DNA of 64,000 nt from Lineus longissimus (lineage: Eukaryota > Nemertea > Pilidiophora > Heteronemertea > Lineidae): the NCBI RefSeq assembly GCF_910592395.1, contig NC_088326.1:9367001-9431000 (forward strand). The letters are read 5' to 3'. Positions 45,992 through 57,400 of this stretch are shown one piece after another. The notes beneath the pieces are model-generated. The model was not told the origin of the DNA. It saw only the letters and a program-made list of their open reading frames with translations, and searched no databases. The stretch's first letter is position 1; each line of letters starts with the position of its first letter. The position numbers and the translations under genes are program-made.

Positions 45992-48900
45992 CAGTGGGTG
46001 ATTTCAAAGTTGGTTTTGGTTTTAGTGTTTGGTGTTAGTGTCAGTTTTATTCTTAATTTCTACCCCTAAAAACCTATGTCTGGATAAGACCAATTCAAGG
46101 TTTTAGTTTAACACCAACACCTGGTTTTATCTAAACACCTAAAACCTGGGCTGAAACTAAGAAGAGGTTTTATTCTGCAGGTAAAACTAACACCAAGATG
46201 GACAGAGATAAAACCTTGGAAAAACCAAACATGCATGTTGTTGTCGTTGTTACTGTTGTTTCACTATTGTAACCGCTTCCGATCTATATAAATTTGGTCG
46301 TCTTCTTTCACATCCATCATTATTCCCATCAGCGTTCAAAATACGAGCAACTACTTCTTGAGATGGTACGAACAACATAATTTTTAGCTCAGCTGACAAA
46401 GTCAGCGGAGCTAGTCAAATAGCTATTCGATTGGTGTCCGTCCTTCCATCCTGCCATCCTTCCATCCAGCCATCTGTAGACAAAGTTGGGCATTTTGTAA
46501 TCATACAACCGAGGCACTTCATATCTAGTCTTGCTTATAAACACCGCAGAAAATGTTGCTTACGGAAAAAAATTTGGGCGATTCGACTCAAATTCAGCTC
46601 CCCAGGGGGCAAAATGCGTAAATGAAAAAACAATTTTTTGACGCTCTATTCCAGCAGATAAAAGCTTGAAATAAAGTTGAAAAGGTCTTCATGATACAGA
46701 AGTTTTGATATAAAATAGATTAGTGTCGATTTATATCACCAGTTGGCGGTAGTGAGCAAAACTGTTGTTTGACCCCGGATGATTCCGCTTTGAATTTCCC
46801 GCCGAGGTTACATGGAGTACTATCGTCAAGAAAATGGCGGTGACATTTTTATTTCTACCGGAGCGATCATTTTGTAAGTGACAAATTTTCTTATTTAAGC
46901 CTTTACGGAAATATATTTTGGTACGAAACTTCACACTTTTATAGAAAAGATCAACGAGAATGTGTTCAAATGCCCTCATAACGATGAGTTCTACGGAATT
47001 TGGTCAAAACAACCTTCGAATGGAGTCAACTTTCTTTGCGAAATTGAAGCGACGACCTCATTATTTATCGTAATTTATGCAGACCTGAGTCCAGCTGATG
47101 GGTGATGTTCTGATTTGTGTTCAAACTATTGGAAACTTCGGAAATTAGTTCTATTAGTTCTACTATTCTGCCATTGATGTTGACAGCTAAAAGCAAAAAA
47201 ACTTTGTTTATTAATCAAACTTTATCGAGTGTTATCGAATCGAATGGATGTGTCCATCGTCGAGGCGGATTGATATGTGGTTGTGCGTCCAAGGCGATTA
47301 GGTCATTCAGTTAGAGTTAGTTTGAGAAAGATCATGATCATGAAGATGCGTGTTGTGTTATCATAACCGGAAAATAAGTTGAAGTTATTATTAGTACTAC
47401 GATTCTTACATGAGTAAAAAGTAGACGTTTTAAGCAACACAATAATGTTACTCCCATAAAAAAACTGTCAATTCTCCTTACCACTCACAGAAGCCACGCC
47501 ATTGCTGTTAAGTTATGCAGGGGCTTAATCAATTACCAGCACTCCCTGTGGGGTGAATAACATCACCTTTTGAACAGCTGGCTGTAGGGGGATGATTGGA
47601 ACAGCCGGTATACCTGCTGACCTGCTGAACCCAGGTTAATGTTATTTTCAATCCACGATTGCAGGTCACATGAAATTGTAAACAAACGCATGTGTGCAGT
47701 TCAAATGTAAACACAAATGTATTTTTGGTACTTTTGGTTGCTGGACTTGGGTTTTCCCGCAGTTAGGAGCTGGGGTCAAATTGGTGGTCTATTGTTTGGG
47801 TGCTGTTTTAGTCAGAGGTAGCCGTTGATTATGAAGGGATTTTCAAATTAAGGTGACCATGGACATGGTCTTTTTATGTGCTCACCACAGGTTTCAATAC
47901 TTGAAGTATCTGAAGAGGTGCGCGGAACCTGACATGGCCTTGCCAAGCTGCTCACGGTGCTGAACTTCTAGCTTGCCTGTCGACTAAGTGCCTTTTTGGC
48001 CGAGACATTGCTACATGTAGGAGGAGCACGCATTTTAAATTTATAGTAGTGATAGTACAGTTGGTTCGAGCCATTTGGAAGCCGACATGTGAAGGCCTAG
48101 CTGGGTTCTCATTCTTATCCGTATAAAAAGGGGCATATTGCTGACTAAGGAACAAGGCATATTGACATTGCCTCATCATCTTTATCGGACCAATTGATAT
48201 ACTTTTATATGCAAGCATACATCACGCCATTTCAGGGTCCGAGTCTGTGGACAATTGGTTTGATTAATTTGTCTCTTCGATATTGCTCCTTTATTGCATT
48301 AGATTTTCATCGCAATTCGATCTATTCAAGATATAGCCAATTTGAACCTGTCTGCGCCAAGGATAGATTGGTTCCCGATTGACTCACTAGGGATACGCAG
48401 TAGAGCACAATGTCATGAAAAACGACCCTTTGTATTGTAAATTCCAATCACCTGCAGGACAGGTCAATTTCTCTCAATAAAATTAATTTTGTTGACTCCT
48501 GTAATCTCTACCTTATTAAAAAAAAAGACAGTGGTATTAGTCCCAAACTGGTCATTTCTATTTATTTTGACCTCTGTTAAATCAGGATACCTCTCAATTA
48601 CAGACAGCATTTTGTATCATTGTGCTGTACAACCCAGCCTGGACATACCACAGTTGTCCATGGAGAAGTCTCATCCTCTCTGACACTTCTTTTCTGTAAA
48701 GCTACCGCTACAACATACTGAACTAGGGATATCTTCCGTTGCCTCCTGTAATATTTACATACCATGGCTGATTAGTTCAATCATATTTCATCCAGCTGGC
48801 AGCTCTGCATTGGAAATTTTAGTGATATAACGTGTTCTCTTGACCTTCAAACAGTAGTATAAAGCCGATATTTACTACTTTACACCCTCAGTCCTATGTT

Positions 48901-49401
48901 ATTAGGTCATCCAGCTGAGCGGCAGGCCCTTGGGCCTCTTGTTTTTTCTTAACACCAACACCAACTTTGAAATCCACTCGGTGTTAATGCCTGAGGTGTT
49001 AGTTTTATTGTTAATACAAAATGCACTACAAATCTTCCAAAAATAACACCGAGCTGGGATTAAGATCAGACCTTGGTGTTCCAACTGGGTTCAGTGTGAA
49101 ACTAAAACCTAATTTGAAATAGGATAATGCTAAAACTGAGTGTCAAAACTAACACCAGAACTTATTTCATTTCTGGTGTTGTGGAGAGTTTTAGCTTTAG
49201 TCCCGGTGTTAGTTTTTGACACTAAAACCATCCCTTAGTTTTAAGCTAAAACCGGACATAATGCTAAAACCAACAAACACCGACTTTGAAATAGGATGAA
49301 ACTAAAACCCACTTCATTTTAATGCTGGTTTAATCAAGGGTTTTAGTGTTCCATTTAGTTTTAAAACTAAATCTAAAAACTGACTCTGAAATCACCCAGT
49401 G
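45992..49401. mobile_element. TA-flanked element split by a nested repeat
   Basis: Left end CAGTGGGTGATTTCAAAGT and right end ACTCTGAAATCACCCAGTG are inverted, each bordered by TA (45990-45991 and 49402-49403). Both flanks of the interior (45992-46230 and 48945-49401) are built of variants of AAAACTAACACC and its complement. The middle, 46383-48947, appears to be a later insertion. Confidence 0.65.
46383..48947. mobile_element. Nested repeat block inside the 45992-49401 element
   Basis: Starts TTTAGCTCAGCTGACAAAG and ends CAGCTGAGCGGCAGG followed by a palindromic GGCCCTTGGGCC and CTTGTTTT. The same end occurs alone near 2812-2853, so it is a mobile family's terminus. No protein recognised inside; only short open frames. 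Confidence 0.4.
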
Positions 49402-49766
49402 TACATTTGTACACAGGTTCTCAGCCAATCAGAATCCGATAAATCTGTGTCGTCATCGGGGCGTCATCATGAAACTTAGAAGTAAGCTTGTATTGTTTTG
49501 TGCTTGTTAATCAAATTTTAAGCATACAGTATCAAAATATACTGGAGGAAGGCCATACACACGAGGCAGTATCGAAATACAAGTCTCATTGCAGAGAAAC
49601 GTATTCCTACTGGAGGAAGACCATTCACATGAGACAAGTCTCATTGTATATTCATGCTCAATATGATATCTGAAGGACTATCCCTTGGATCTTGGAGATG
49701 GGCTTTTGTTATTGTCCTTTCTGTAGGTATGTTGCAGGCAGCAGAAATAACTGAAATATCTAAAAT

Positions 49767-50354
49767 CTAAATAACAAGGGAAAAGAAACGCGTTATAAAA
49801 ATAAAATATAAAGAGTTCCTTTTTGCAGCTTTGTCACGCATCGATTTCTCTATTTCCTCGATCTCCGAACCCATCGCCTGGATTTCCTTCTCTAAATCTT
49901 CGACTGTTTTGTCTAAACCTCCAACTGCCTTATTGCTACTGCGTTCCTTTGGAGTTACTCTGGACGCCATATACTCATTGAAAAGCACCTCTACTGTATG
50001 GAAGTCATCTTCCAACGATAATGTCTCCAACAGCACTGCGTCTTCTTTTTCACTGTCACTAGTCATACTATACACTGTTTGCAGCCTACTACACATGGTG
50101 ATCACATCATCAAATGCTCCAGAGCACCGGTCAAAACTATCAACTATTTCGCCTCTTGTGGACCCTTCCTTTCCAAGCTGTACGTAAAGGGCAGCTTTTG
50201 CACGTCTAAACCGACGTTTGGCATTGGATTTGTCCTTTTTCAACGTGCCAAGAGGTGTACTATCCTTAACAATGTCATTGGACAAGCTGCTGAGCCTACA
50301 TGTCGTGTCATCACCACTGACAGCCGTACTGCTACCACCAGTAGCCATGATCAA
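49767..50354 (-). pseudogene. Gag N-terminal fragment of a BEL/Pao-like element
   Basis: About 165 residues of a charged helical protein with KRRFRRAKAALY, SFDRCSGAFDDVITMC and LFNEYMASR, then a heptad-rich coiled coil (LDKTVEDLEKEI). The arrangement is like the N-terminal coiled-coil region in front of the DUF1759 core of retroelement gag proteins. The frame ends in unrelated hydrophobic residues, so the rest is lost. It differs clearly from the 15.9-16.5 kb gag. It could alternatively be a small host coiled-coil protein. Confidence 0.5.
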
Positions 50355-51150
50355 CTTTTAACTGTCTTCGATCCGATTCGATTGTCTATACACGCTTTTC
50401 TATACTGCAATGCACTACACTCCCCATGTATCGACGATGTACACACGATGTACAGGGCCAATTCGCACGTGCTCTTGGGAGCGGGTTGTCGTCTACTCGT
50501 CTACTCTCATTTTTTAGTCTTTAAAGTTCTATTTTTAAACTACGCTCTTGATACCAAATGTTCCTGAGGGCTCCCGTTCCGAAGGGATCCTCTTCTTATT
50601 CGTCCTTGTCTTCTGCTTGACTAATATTTTACGAAGAATTTGAAGAGACGATTCGATAAACTTCAGAATATTCTAATACAACGACGACAACAACCTGGGT
50701 TCGAACTTATCTCGCGACAACACTCCAGATGTCAGCACCATACAGTGGTGTCTCCATGGCATGCAAGTTTGTGACATTTGTCTTCAGAACACTGATTTGA
50801 CATTATCTGGTATGGGCAACTCGTCTTGCAAGGGTGCAGATCGTGTGTCCCTTGTACTTCGAAGGATGTGACATACGACAGAGTGTCCAAAATGCCCTGA
50901 ACTAGCAGCCATGAGGGAGGAGTTCTAGCCATCTGGAGCACTTAGATCCAGGACCAGTTTTATGATGAGTAGAACACTTACAAAAGACGACAATATGTTG
51001 ACTCAGTGACCCTCTCCTATTTCCCGCATCGAACTTGACTATTGACAGCTTCTGTTACCAATGGTAGTTTGAAGCGTGATGGTCAGAAGCTGTTGCTGCA
51101 CAGAACATGCGATAGTCGGACCAAAACTAAGCTGTGTGTTATTCTTTTAG

Positions 51151-51743
51151 GCAAGAGAAATCCTCAAAGGCCATCGTGGTGGTTGCAGACTAAGCTCTCA
51201 AGACATCAAAAGAGGCCCTCGAGCTGGCGAAGCAGTCCGTGCAGAAACCACGAGAAGTCTCCAATCAGGTTGGCAACAGCTCAAGCAAAAGTGAGTCACA
51301 TAGATTTTTCATCTTCTGGGTTCTCATTTTAGATCCACGATTATCATTTTGCGACAACTTGCATGCACAGTTTGCTGGGTGAAAGATTCCACAACTGGCA
51401 TCCCCATGCACAAGATATCCAAGCAAGGACAGTCACAAGATCTTTTGGGGGATTTTGCTTTCAGTTACATTGAGTACTCCAATAAAGGGCTGGTTGTGAG
51501 TGATCTCTACCACAACAACAACATCTGCTTGAGAGCAAAATAATAGCTGCCTCTATGATTTTTTTCAGTGCAACTGGAGCTGAGAGCCGATACAACAATA
51601 CACGAGACCTTGCGATGGAGGTTCTCAAGACGGCGCAGGATACATACACCGAGTCTCTAAAGATCTACACGGAGGCCGACGGTCTCACCGTACCCGATAT
51701 TGATGCAAAACAGCTCAAGGATGATGCACAGATGATCGAAAAG
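51151..51743 (+). pseudogene. Laminin-like coiled-coil fragment (two exon-like pieces)
   Basis: Piece 1 (51151-51290) follows TTCTTTTAG and reads ALKTSKEALELAKQSVQKP after an in-frame TAA at 51191-51193; it ends at AAAA|GTGAGT. Piece 2 (51569-51743) follows TTTTTTCAG and reads LAMEVLKTAQDTYTESLKIY, then ADGLTVPDIDAKQL. Both resemble the long-arm coiled coil of laminin subunits. The phases of the two pieces do not match, piece 1 has a stop, and a hairpin repeat starts exactly where piece 2 ends. A degraded gene fragment is likelier than a working laminin. Family assignment is from memory of the pattern. Confidence 0.45.
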
Positions 51744-51856
51744 GTCTTTTCAGTTTCTACCTTGCCCTGAAGATGGCGATGGCGTAGTTCTTTCATGAAG
51801 TCATTCAAAGTTCTGAACTACGTCATCTTCAGGGCACGGTAGGAACTGAAAAGACC
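51744..51856. repeat. Hairpin MITE
   Basis: GGTCTTTTCAGTTTCTACC and CCCTGAAGATG are repeated inverted at the right end, with a loop of about 45 bp. No coding content. Confidence 0.8.
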
Positions 51857-52574
51857 ATATTTAAGGTCTCATTAGGGAGGTGTATTCATGTGCGGCCAAC
51901 CCCCCCTAACCGTAGTTCCTAAAATCATTGATTTCTCGGTCCTCACAGTATTGCAGTGTTGATTCAGCAGTTGTTTTGGCAAAGACATGTTTTTTTTGAG
52001 TTTCCGAAACCTAGAGCGCTACTCAATAAGCGTCTAACAAGAAACTACGCATTTACTGTTGTTGCCGACGTATGTGTACACTGAACTTGGGATGTGCGTC
52101 GGTCCCGTGTTAAAACGCTGTCCAGTGCCAGTTGGTGCGTTTTTCGCTGATTTGTGCAAAATTCAAAATATCTCAAAAGTTCAATGGTTGACCCTCGTTT
52201 TTTTGGGGTTTTTGTGTAGCGTAAGCAACTGTCTTTCATGGGAGAATGGTCACTGTAAGAATTATTCAGGAAGAAATGTATAATATTTGGGTTTTTTTCG
52301 TGATTGTCCGGCCCAATTGGCAATATTGCCATTTGGGATGGTGAACAGAGCTAGGAGCAAATGCGACGCTTATGATTTATTTAAAGAAATAAAATGCCCG
52401 ATTTAACATCCTGCAGAATCAGGGGAATCGGGCGTTTCCAGTGATATACGACACAAATGGGTTGTCCTCATGCATTTGCTTTGGAAACACATTTTAAAAT
52501 AGATGTTACGTCCTGTTAATGGGGCACGTCATCATCGCGTACATTTGGGAAAAACTCCCTAACGAGACCTAATT

Positions 52575-52973
52575 AGATTCACGTCCGACGTCGTAATTGT
52601 GGGTGCGGTGCGTCATGAATGCAGGATCAGCAACGCGCGGCCCATATGGAATGCGACAAACTGTACCGGAACCAGAATTGTCATGGGTCTGCACAAATTT
52701 TTTTAAATTCGATGGACATGATGGATATATGCATTTTGTTTACATTTTACATACAGTGTACATACAGTGTACACATACGTAACCATCACACTCACTACGT
52801 TGTGTAAACAAAATGCATGTAGCCATCATGTCCATCGAATCTGAAAAAATTTGTGCAGACCCGTGACAATTCTGGTTCCGGTACAGTTTTGTCGCATTCC
52901 ATATGGGCCGCGCGTTGGCCGATCCTGCATTCATGACGCACCACACCCACAGTTACGACGTCGGACGTGAATC
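52575..52973. repeat. 400-bp near-perfect palindrome (fold-back element)
   Basis: Arms of about 185 bp start GATTCACGTCCGACGTCGTAA on the left and mirror exactly on the right. The centre, about 52745-52790, holds CATACAGTGTACA repeats. All open frames in it are mirror copies. Confidence 0.9.
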
Positions 52974-53491
52974 CCATTGTTTCCTTCCTCGTGACGCAAT
53001 TATGGGGGGGGGGGGCCTTCACGTGATTTCTAGTAACTCTGCCAAACTCGACCCAGTGCCGGAACTTAGAAGTAATAGGAATTCCTTGATGTAGGTCACG
53101 TGGTCAGGGTGCAGGAGTCCCCGTACCGCGAGGCTATCCGATTTAGAATCTACCGTGCCGGAACGACATCAGCGCCTCTAGTGTCAAGATTGTAAATTTG
53201 CCATTCTTGATTTTGGCGCCAAACAAATAAAAAAAAACGCGTTTAATACAATTAAGAACATTTAAGCTACAAAAATTCGTTATTAACTAACTGGTGAAGA
53301 AACAATTGTGTGAGTTCACTAGAGCTTGCTTTTACATATTATACAATAAACATTTCTTGAATGATTCTCGTAAGGTTATGGTTCACGATTCTTGCAAGAA
53401 TCTCACATGTACCTGTTTACAATAGTGATGAACAATGTCTAGTGTAGTTCCTTGCTCTTCAAGTTGGTGACTATTTTCTTCGAGTTTTTCA

Positions 53492-53795
53492 CTTAAAGGG
53501 ACAATTTGGGCATGCCGTATGTTGGTTTTTCTTTTTCAAAAGGCTTCCAGCAGGGCCGCGACTTCTCCAAACAGAATAATGGAAAACTCATTGAACTGCA
53601 ATAAACAATGCAGTAGAACCAACGGCGAACCTGAAAATCACAAGCCATGTCCAAAAATGCCACGCAACACTGGCCAAAATCATTATCAGTTATCAGCATC
53701 AGTGTAATACTACCAAGTGGTGGCACATTGTGGCAAGTAGTGGTATTATCCTCCTGGCCTGGTAAGTGACACGCCCAAACTGTCTCTTTAACAAA
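53492..53795. mobile_element. MITE family A, copy 3
   Basis: Starts TTAAAGGGACAATTTGGGC and ends CCCAAACTGTCTCTTTAA, giving short TIRs. The interior matches 45110-45366 (same orientation) and 29440-29722 (inverted). Confidence 0.75.
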
Positions 53796-54062
53796 CTTGT
53801 TCTAAAACTCTTAGCGAAAATTCCGAATTTGAATACTCTCGACTCGCCGATCTCACACCATTTTTGAATAGACAAGCCAAGCCCCCATAGATATTATGCG
53901 CATTGTCGTTCGATGTCATTCAATATTGTTCAATCGGGATGGACATCGGACGGGCGACACCAATTTGTGTGATTGTTATGCCGCTCGACCTTGCATCAAT
54001 TTCACAGTCTGAGTTCAAAGTGGCAGGCCATGAGTATTTCTCTTTGTTTATGCGATTTGATT

Positions 54063-54287
54063 CATTGAAGGTTGGTTGCCAATAGACCTAGGCTAGAAGA
54101 CAGGGAAACTGATCAACCACACCATAACCGCTGATGGAAGAACAGTGGTTAGGTCACAAGTGATCAGATCATTCCAAATGCCAACCACTGTCAATCAACT
54201 TACCACAACCCAATTAAGTTTGAGCCAATCAGTAAGAAGGGATCTTGGCCCAATGCATATTATACTGGGAGCGGCCATGCCTCAAAA
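54063..54287. repeat. Inverted-repeat pair, left member
   Basis: About 220 bp that reappears inverted and diverged at 57504-57712: GCAGTATAATATGCATT, TTGAGCCAATC and GATCA/TGATC words in the same order. The pair brackets the last two exons of the sulfotransferase gene. Confidence 0.6.
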
Positions 54288-54417
54288 CAATGAACCAGTC
54301 TTTGATCGGCGAGTCTAGAGTGCGATTGTATACGAAACAGACAAAAAACATTTGCTCAGAATCTTTCTGTAAATCATATAACAGGTTTTCAAATTTGGTG
54401 AGAACTGATCAAGTTTC

Positions 54418-57400
54418 TTATTTTCTAATTTTATAGCCGAATATTTTATAATCATGGTAGTATATAGAACTAAGAGCATTTAAATCCTCAGATGAAACAC
54501 TTTTAAAACTCTCTGAGACAAGTTGTGCTGTCGGCGGTTGTTTGTAATGCTCGCTCCTCGCTGGCCATTTAATCAAATTCGAAGCATTAATTTTGTTCAG
54601 GATAAAACGTACGTCCTCTTCTAGTGTCTCATATTTGGCAATGATATCGTATCTCACATGACACGGATCGCATGATGTAATGTACGGCTGCCAGTGCACG
54701 TTCATATGATCCGATGATTCCAGTTGCGGGAAGTCAAGCGGATGTGTAATGTAACGTATAAACTCTTGAAGTGAAACTCGAACTTCATCTCGTGCGATTA
54801 TTTTCATACGTAAATCAGGGCGATATTTCCTGATAATCATTGGTCTATATACATTGGTAAATATTGAAGTTGGACCATTTGACGTATTGAATTTATTTCG
54901 ATATGCTGATAACACTCTCTCTAAGGGATCTCGGACAAGGATTGCCTTGGTGTAATATTTCAGTCTGTATGCTATTTCCTTTGGACTGTAAGTAGATAAT
55001 GACATTTCTTTGAGGTCGGTGTTTCCTTTAACACGCACACTGCGGCGATCAAATGGGTCCTCGGCACCGTATAATCCAAGCATAAGCCTTTTCCAGTTCG
55101 AACACGCCACCTTAGCAATTGTGCAGAACATGAACTTACGTTTATCATCCACTAATACATGCGCGTAAGGGGGTTTGTTTTTTTCCTTATACTTATCACG
55201 GGTTTTTTGGTCCATGGTATTGCAGTAGTTATTCATTGTCTTCACCCGTTCTGTAATAATACTCTCCTGATCCTCTGGTTCTTTCTAAAAAAAAGTAAAA
55301 AAATCGAAATCCAATACAGGAGATGATTGCTATGTTATACATGCTGCTACTACTACTGCGTCACTACAAGAGGTTAAAAAGCCCCTCCATTTTCCAGCCT
55401 GCCTCTTCATATCAGTTTCATAAGCGAATAAGCGTGCATTGGGATGAAAACAATCGTATGCAATGTGTCATTAAGGATATAATTCGCTATATCATTATAC
55501 AAGCTGTATGAGTTACACGACAAATCGGCCAGAGACTGCGATTGTACTCATGCCATGCTGCTTGAAGAATGATAACATATATATCCGCGGTGTAGTTCTG
55601 TAACAAAGTACGTTCTCTTCTGCTAAAGTTGCTTTCTGTCAACATTTTGTTCGTTATGAAATTGTGAATGGATGATGGCAACATCCAAATTTGCAAATTG
55701 GCAAACAATAATACTAAATACTGCCCTTAAAACAACGGGACCTTATTCACAAAAGGCTCTTAGCGGTTAAGTGTCACTTATGTCTCTCTACGGTCGACCA
55801 TAATATTTATCGCGCTATTCACAAAGCCTGCGTAACTTTTCGCAACGTGTGTAAAGTCTTACTTAACTACGTGAGCTCGACAGCATGCGTAGTGCGGATG
55901 TCTTCAATAGTCATATGAACGTGCTGTACAAGACATGTGAAGCTATGGCGGCCGCGTTTTTAGCACTCGAAGAAGAGAATCGTCGGGCACTACGTCGAGA
56001 ACGGATCTTTCGTGACCGAATCCATCCATTTGACGAATATGACGATGTGGACTTGCTTAAGCGATATAGGATGCCAAGACCCGTGCTGATGCAGGTTGTT
56101 GACCTATTGTATGACGATGTCGCACACCCCACGAACCGTTCACACGCTGTCCCCGCCTCATTGCAAGTTCTTAGCGCTATTAGGTATTATGCAACGGGCA
56201 GCTTTCAGTTAGTTGACGGTGATACCGTGCATCTGAGCCAGCCAACTTTGTCTAGAATTGTAACGCGCGTTACTGACGCGCTAGCTAACAAAGCAAGTAT
56301 TTTCATAAAGTTTCTATTCAATAAGGCCTCGCAAGATAGGATAACGGAGGGATTCTACACAGACCGGCACAGGACACCAAATGTTGTAGGCGTGGCTTCC
56401 GTTTGGCTTTTAGTTTTAGATCGTCCCATTTTTTACGAAAAGTATCGGTTTTCCTAACTACATCAGAAATGACATTTACTCGACGAGTGGTTCTATTCCA
56501 CACTTTCTGTTTTTTTTCACACGACACAGTGTCATTTAGTTTGATTGAAATAACCATATAATTCAACTCTACCAAATCTACCAACTTCCCAACTTCCTTG
56601 CTGGTGAAGTTTGCTCCGCGGGCTCTCTTCCCTGCAGACATTGTGGCTGCCAATTCGGAAATGAAACATTTGTGCCAGAAATGAAGTTGAGTTGACGAGT
56701 TACATCATCTCACGGCTCGCATTGGCCGAATATCCGCACAAAGGCAAATAAAGTATTGAACATTTACGTGTGACTTAGGCACCTATTCCATAGAGCTATA
56801 CCCTATACTACACTATACGCGAACAATAGTTTCATGGTCATGCACCTTTTGTGAAGCCATTGTTCGCGTATAGTGTAGTATAGGGTATAGCTCTATGGAG
56901 AAGGTGCCTTAGTTACGCATTACATACGAAAGACTTCGGCGGGTTTTGTGAATAAAGCGTAACTGATACGTAACTCTTGTGGAAAGTTAGGTTACCCATA
57001 ACTTAAGTATGCGCAAATCACTCAATTTACGCAACCTTTGTGAATAAGGTCCCAGGGCGAGAAAAATATATATCTGCATCCGCGGGTGACACCGATTCGT
57101 TGCGTATAGTGCACACTGTGACGTAGTGTGTTTAATATATTGCATCACCTGTGGAATATTCCTGTGTTCGTGTGGAGCACACACACCTCGTCAGCCCATG
57201 GTTAACAGCTCGCTCCCTCATTTGAAGAATTATTTTGGACGTTTTGGTATGAATGTGGCAAAAACTGTAAACTATCAGATGGACATACCTTTTGTTGGAG
57301 AGTGGCCTGGCTTGGAGCAACTTCATAATGATTCTGGTAGACAAAAGGAACTTCTGTAGTTTCTGGAACGGTAAAAATCGAAGTCAAAGCGCATGTAATT

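Larger units (their letters stand above)
55738..57053. mobile_element. Internally deleted PIF/Harbinger element
   Basis: Inverted ends GGGACCTTATTCACAAA bound a 1.3-kb element lying in intron 2 of the sulfotransferase. It carries the 5' part of a Harbinger transposase on + and the 5' part of a Myb/SANT-like gene on -, converging on one junction near 56390. A 3-bp TWA duplication was not seen. A hairpin MITE (56776-56911) is inserted near its right end. Confidence 0.8.
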
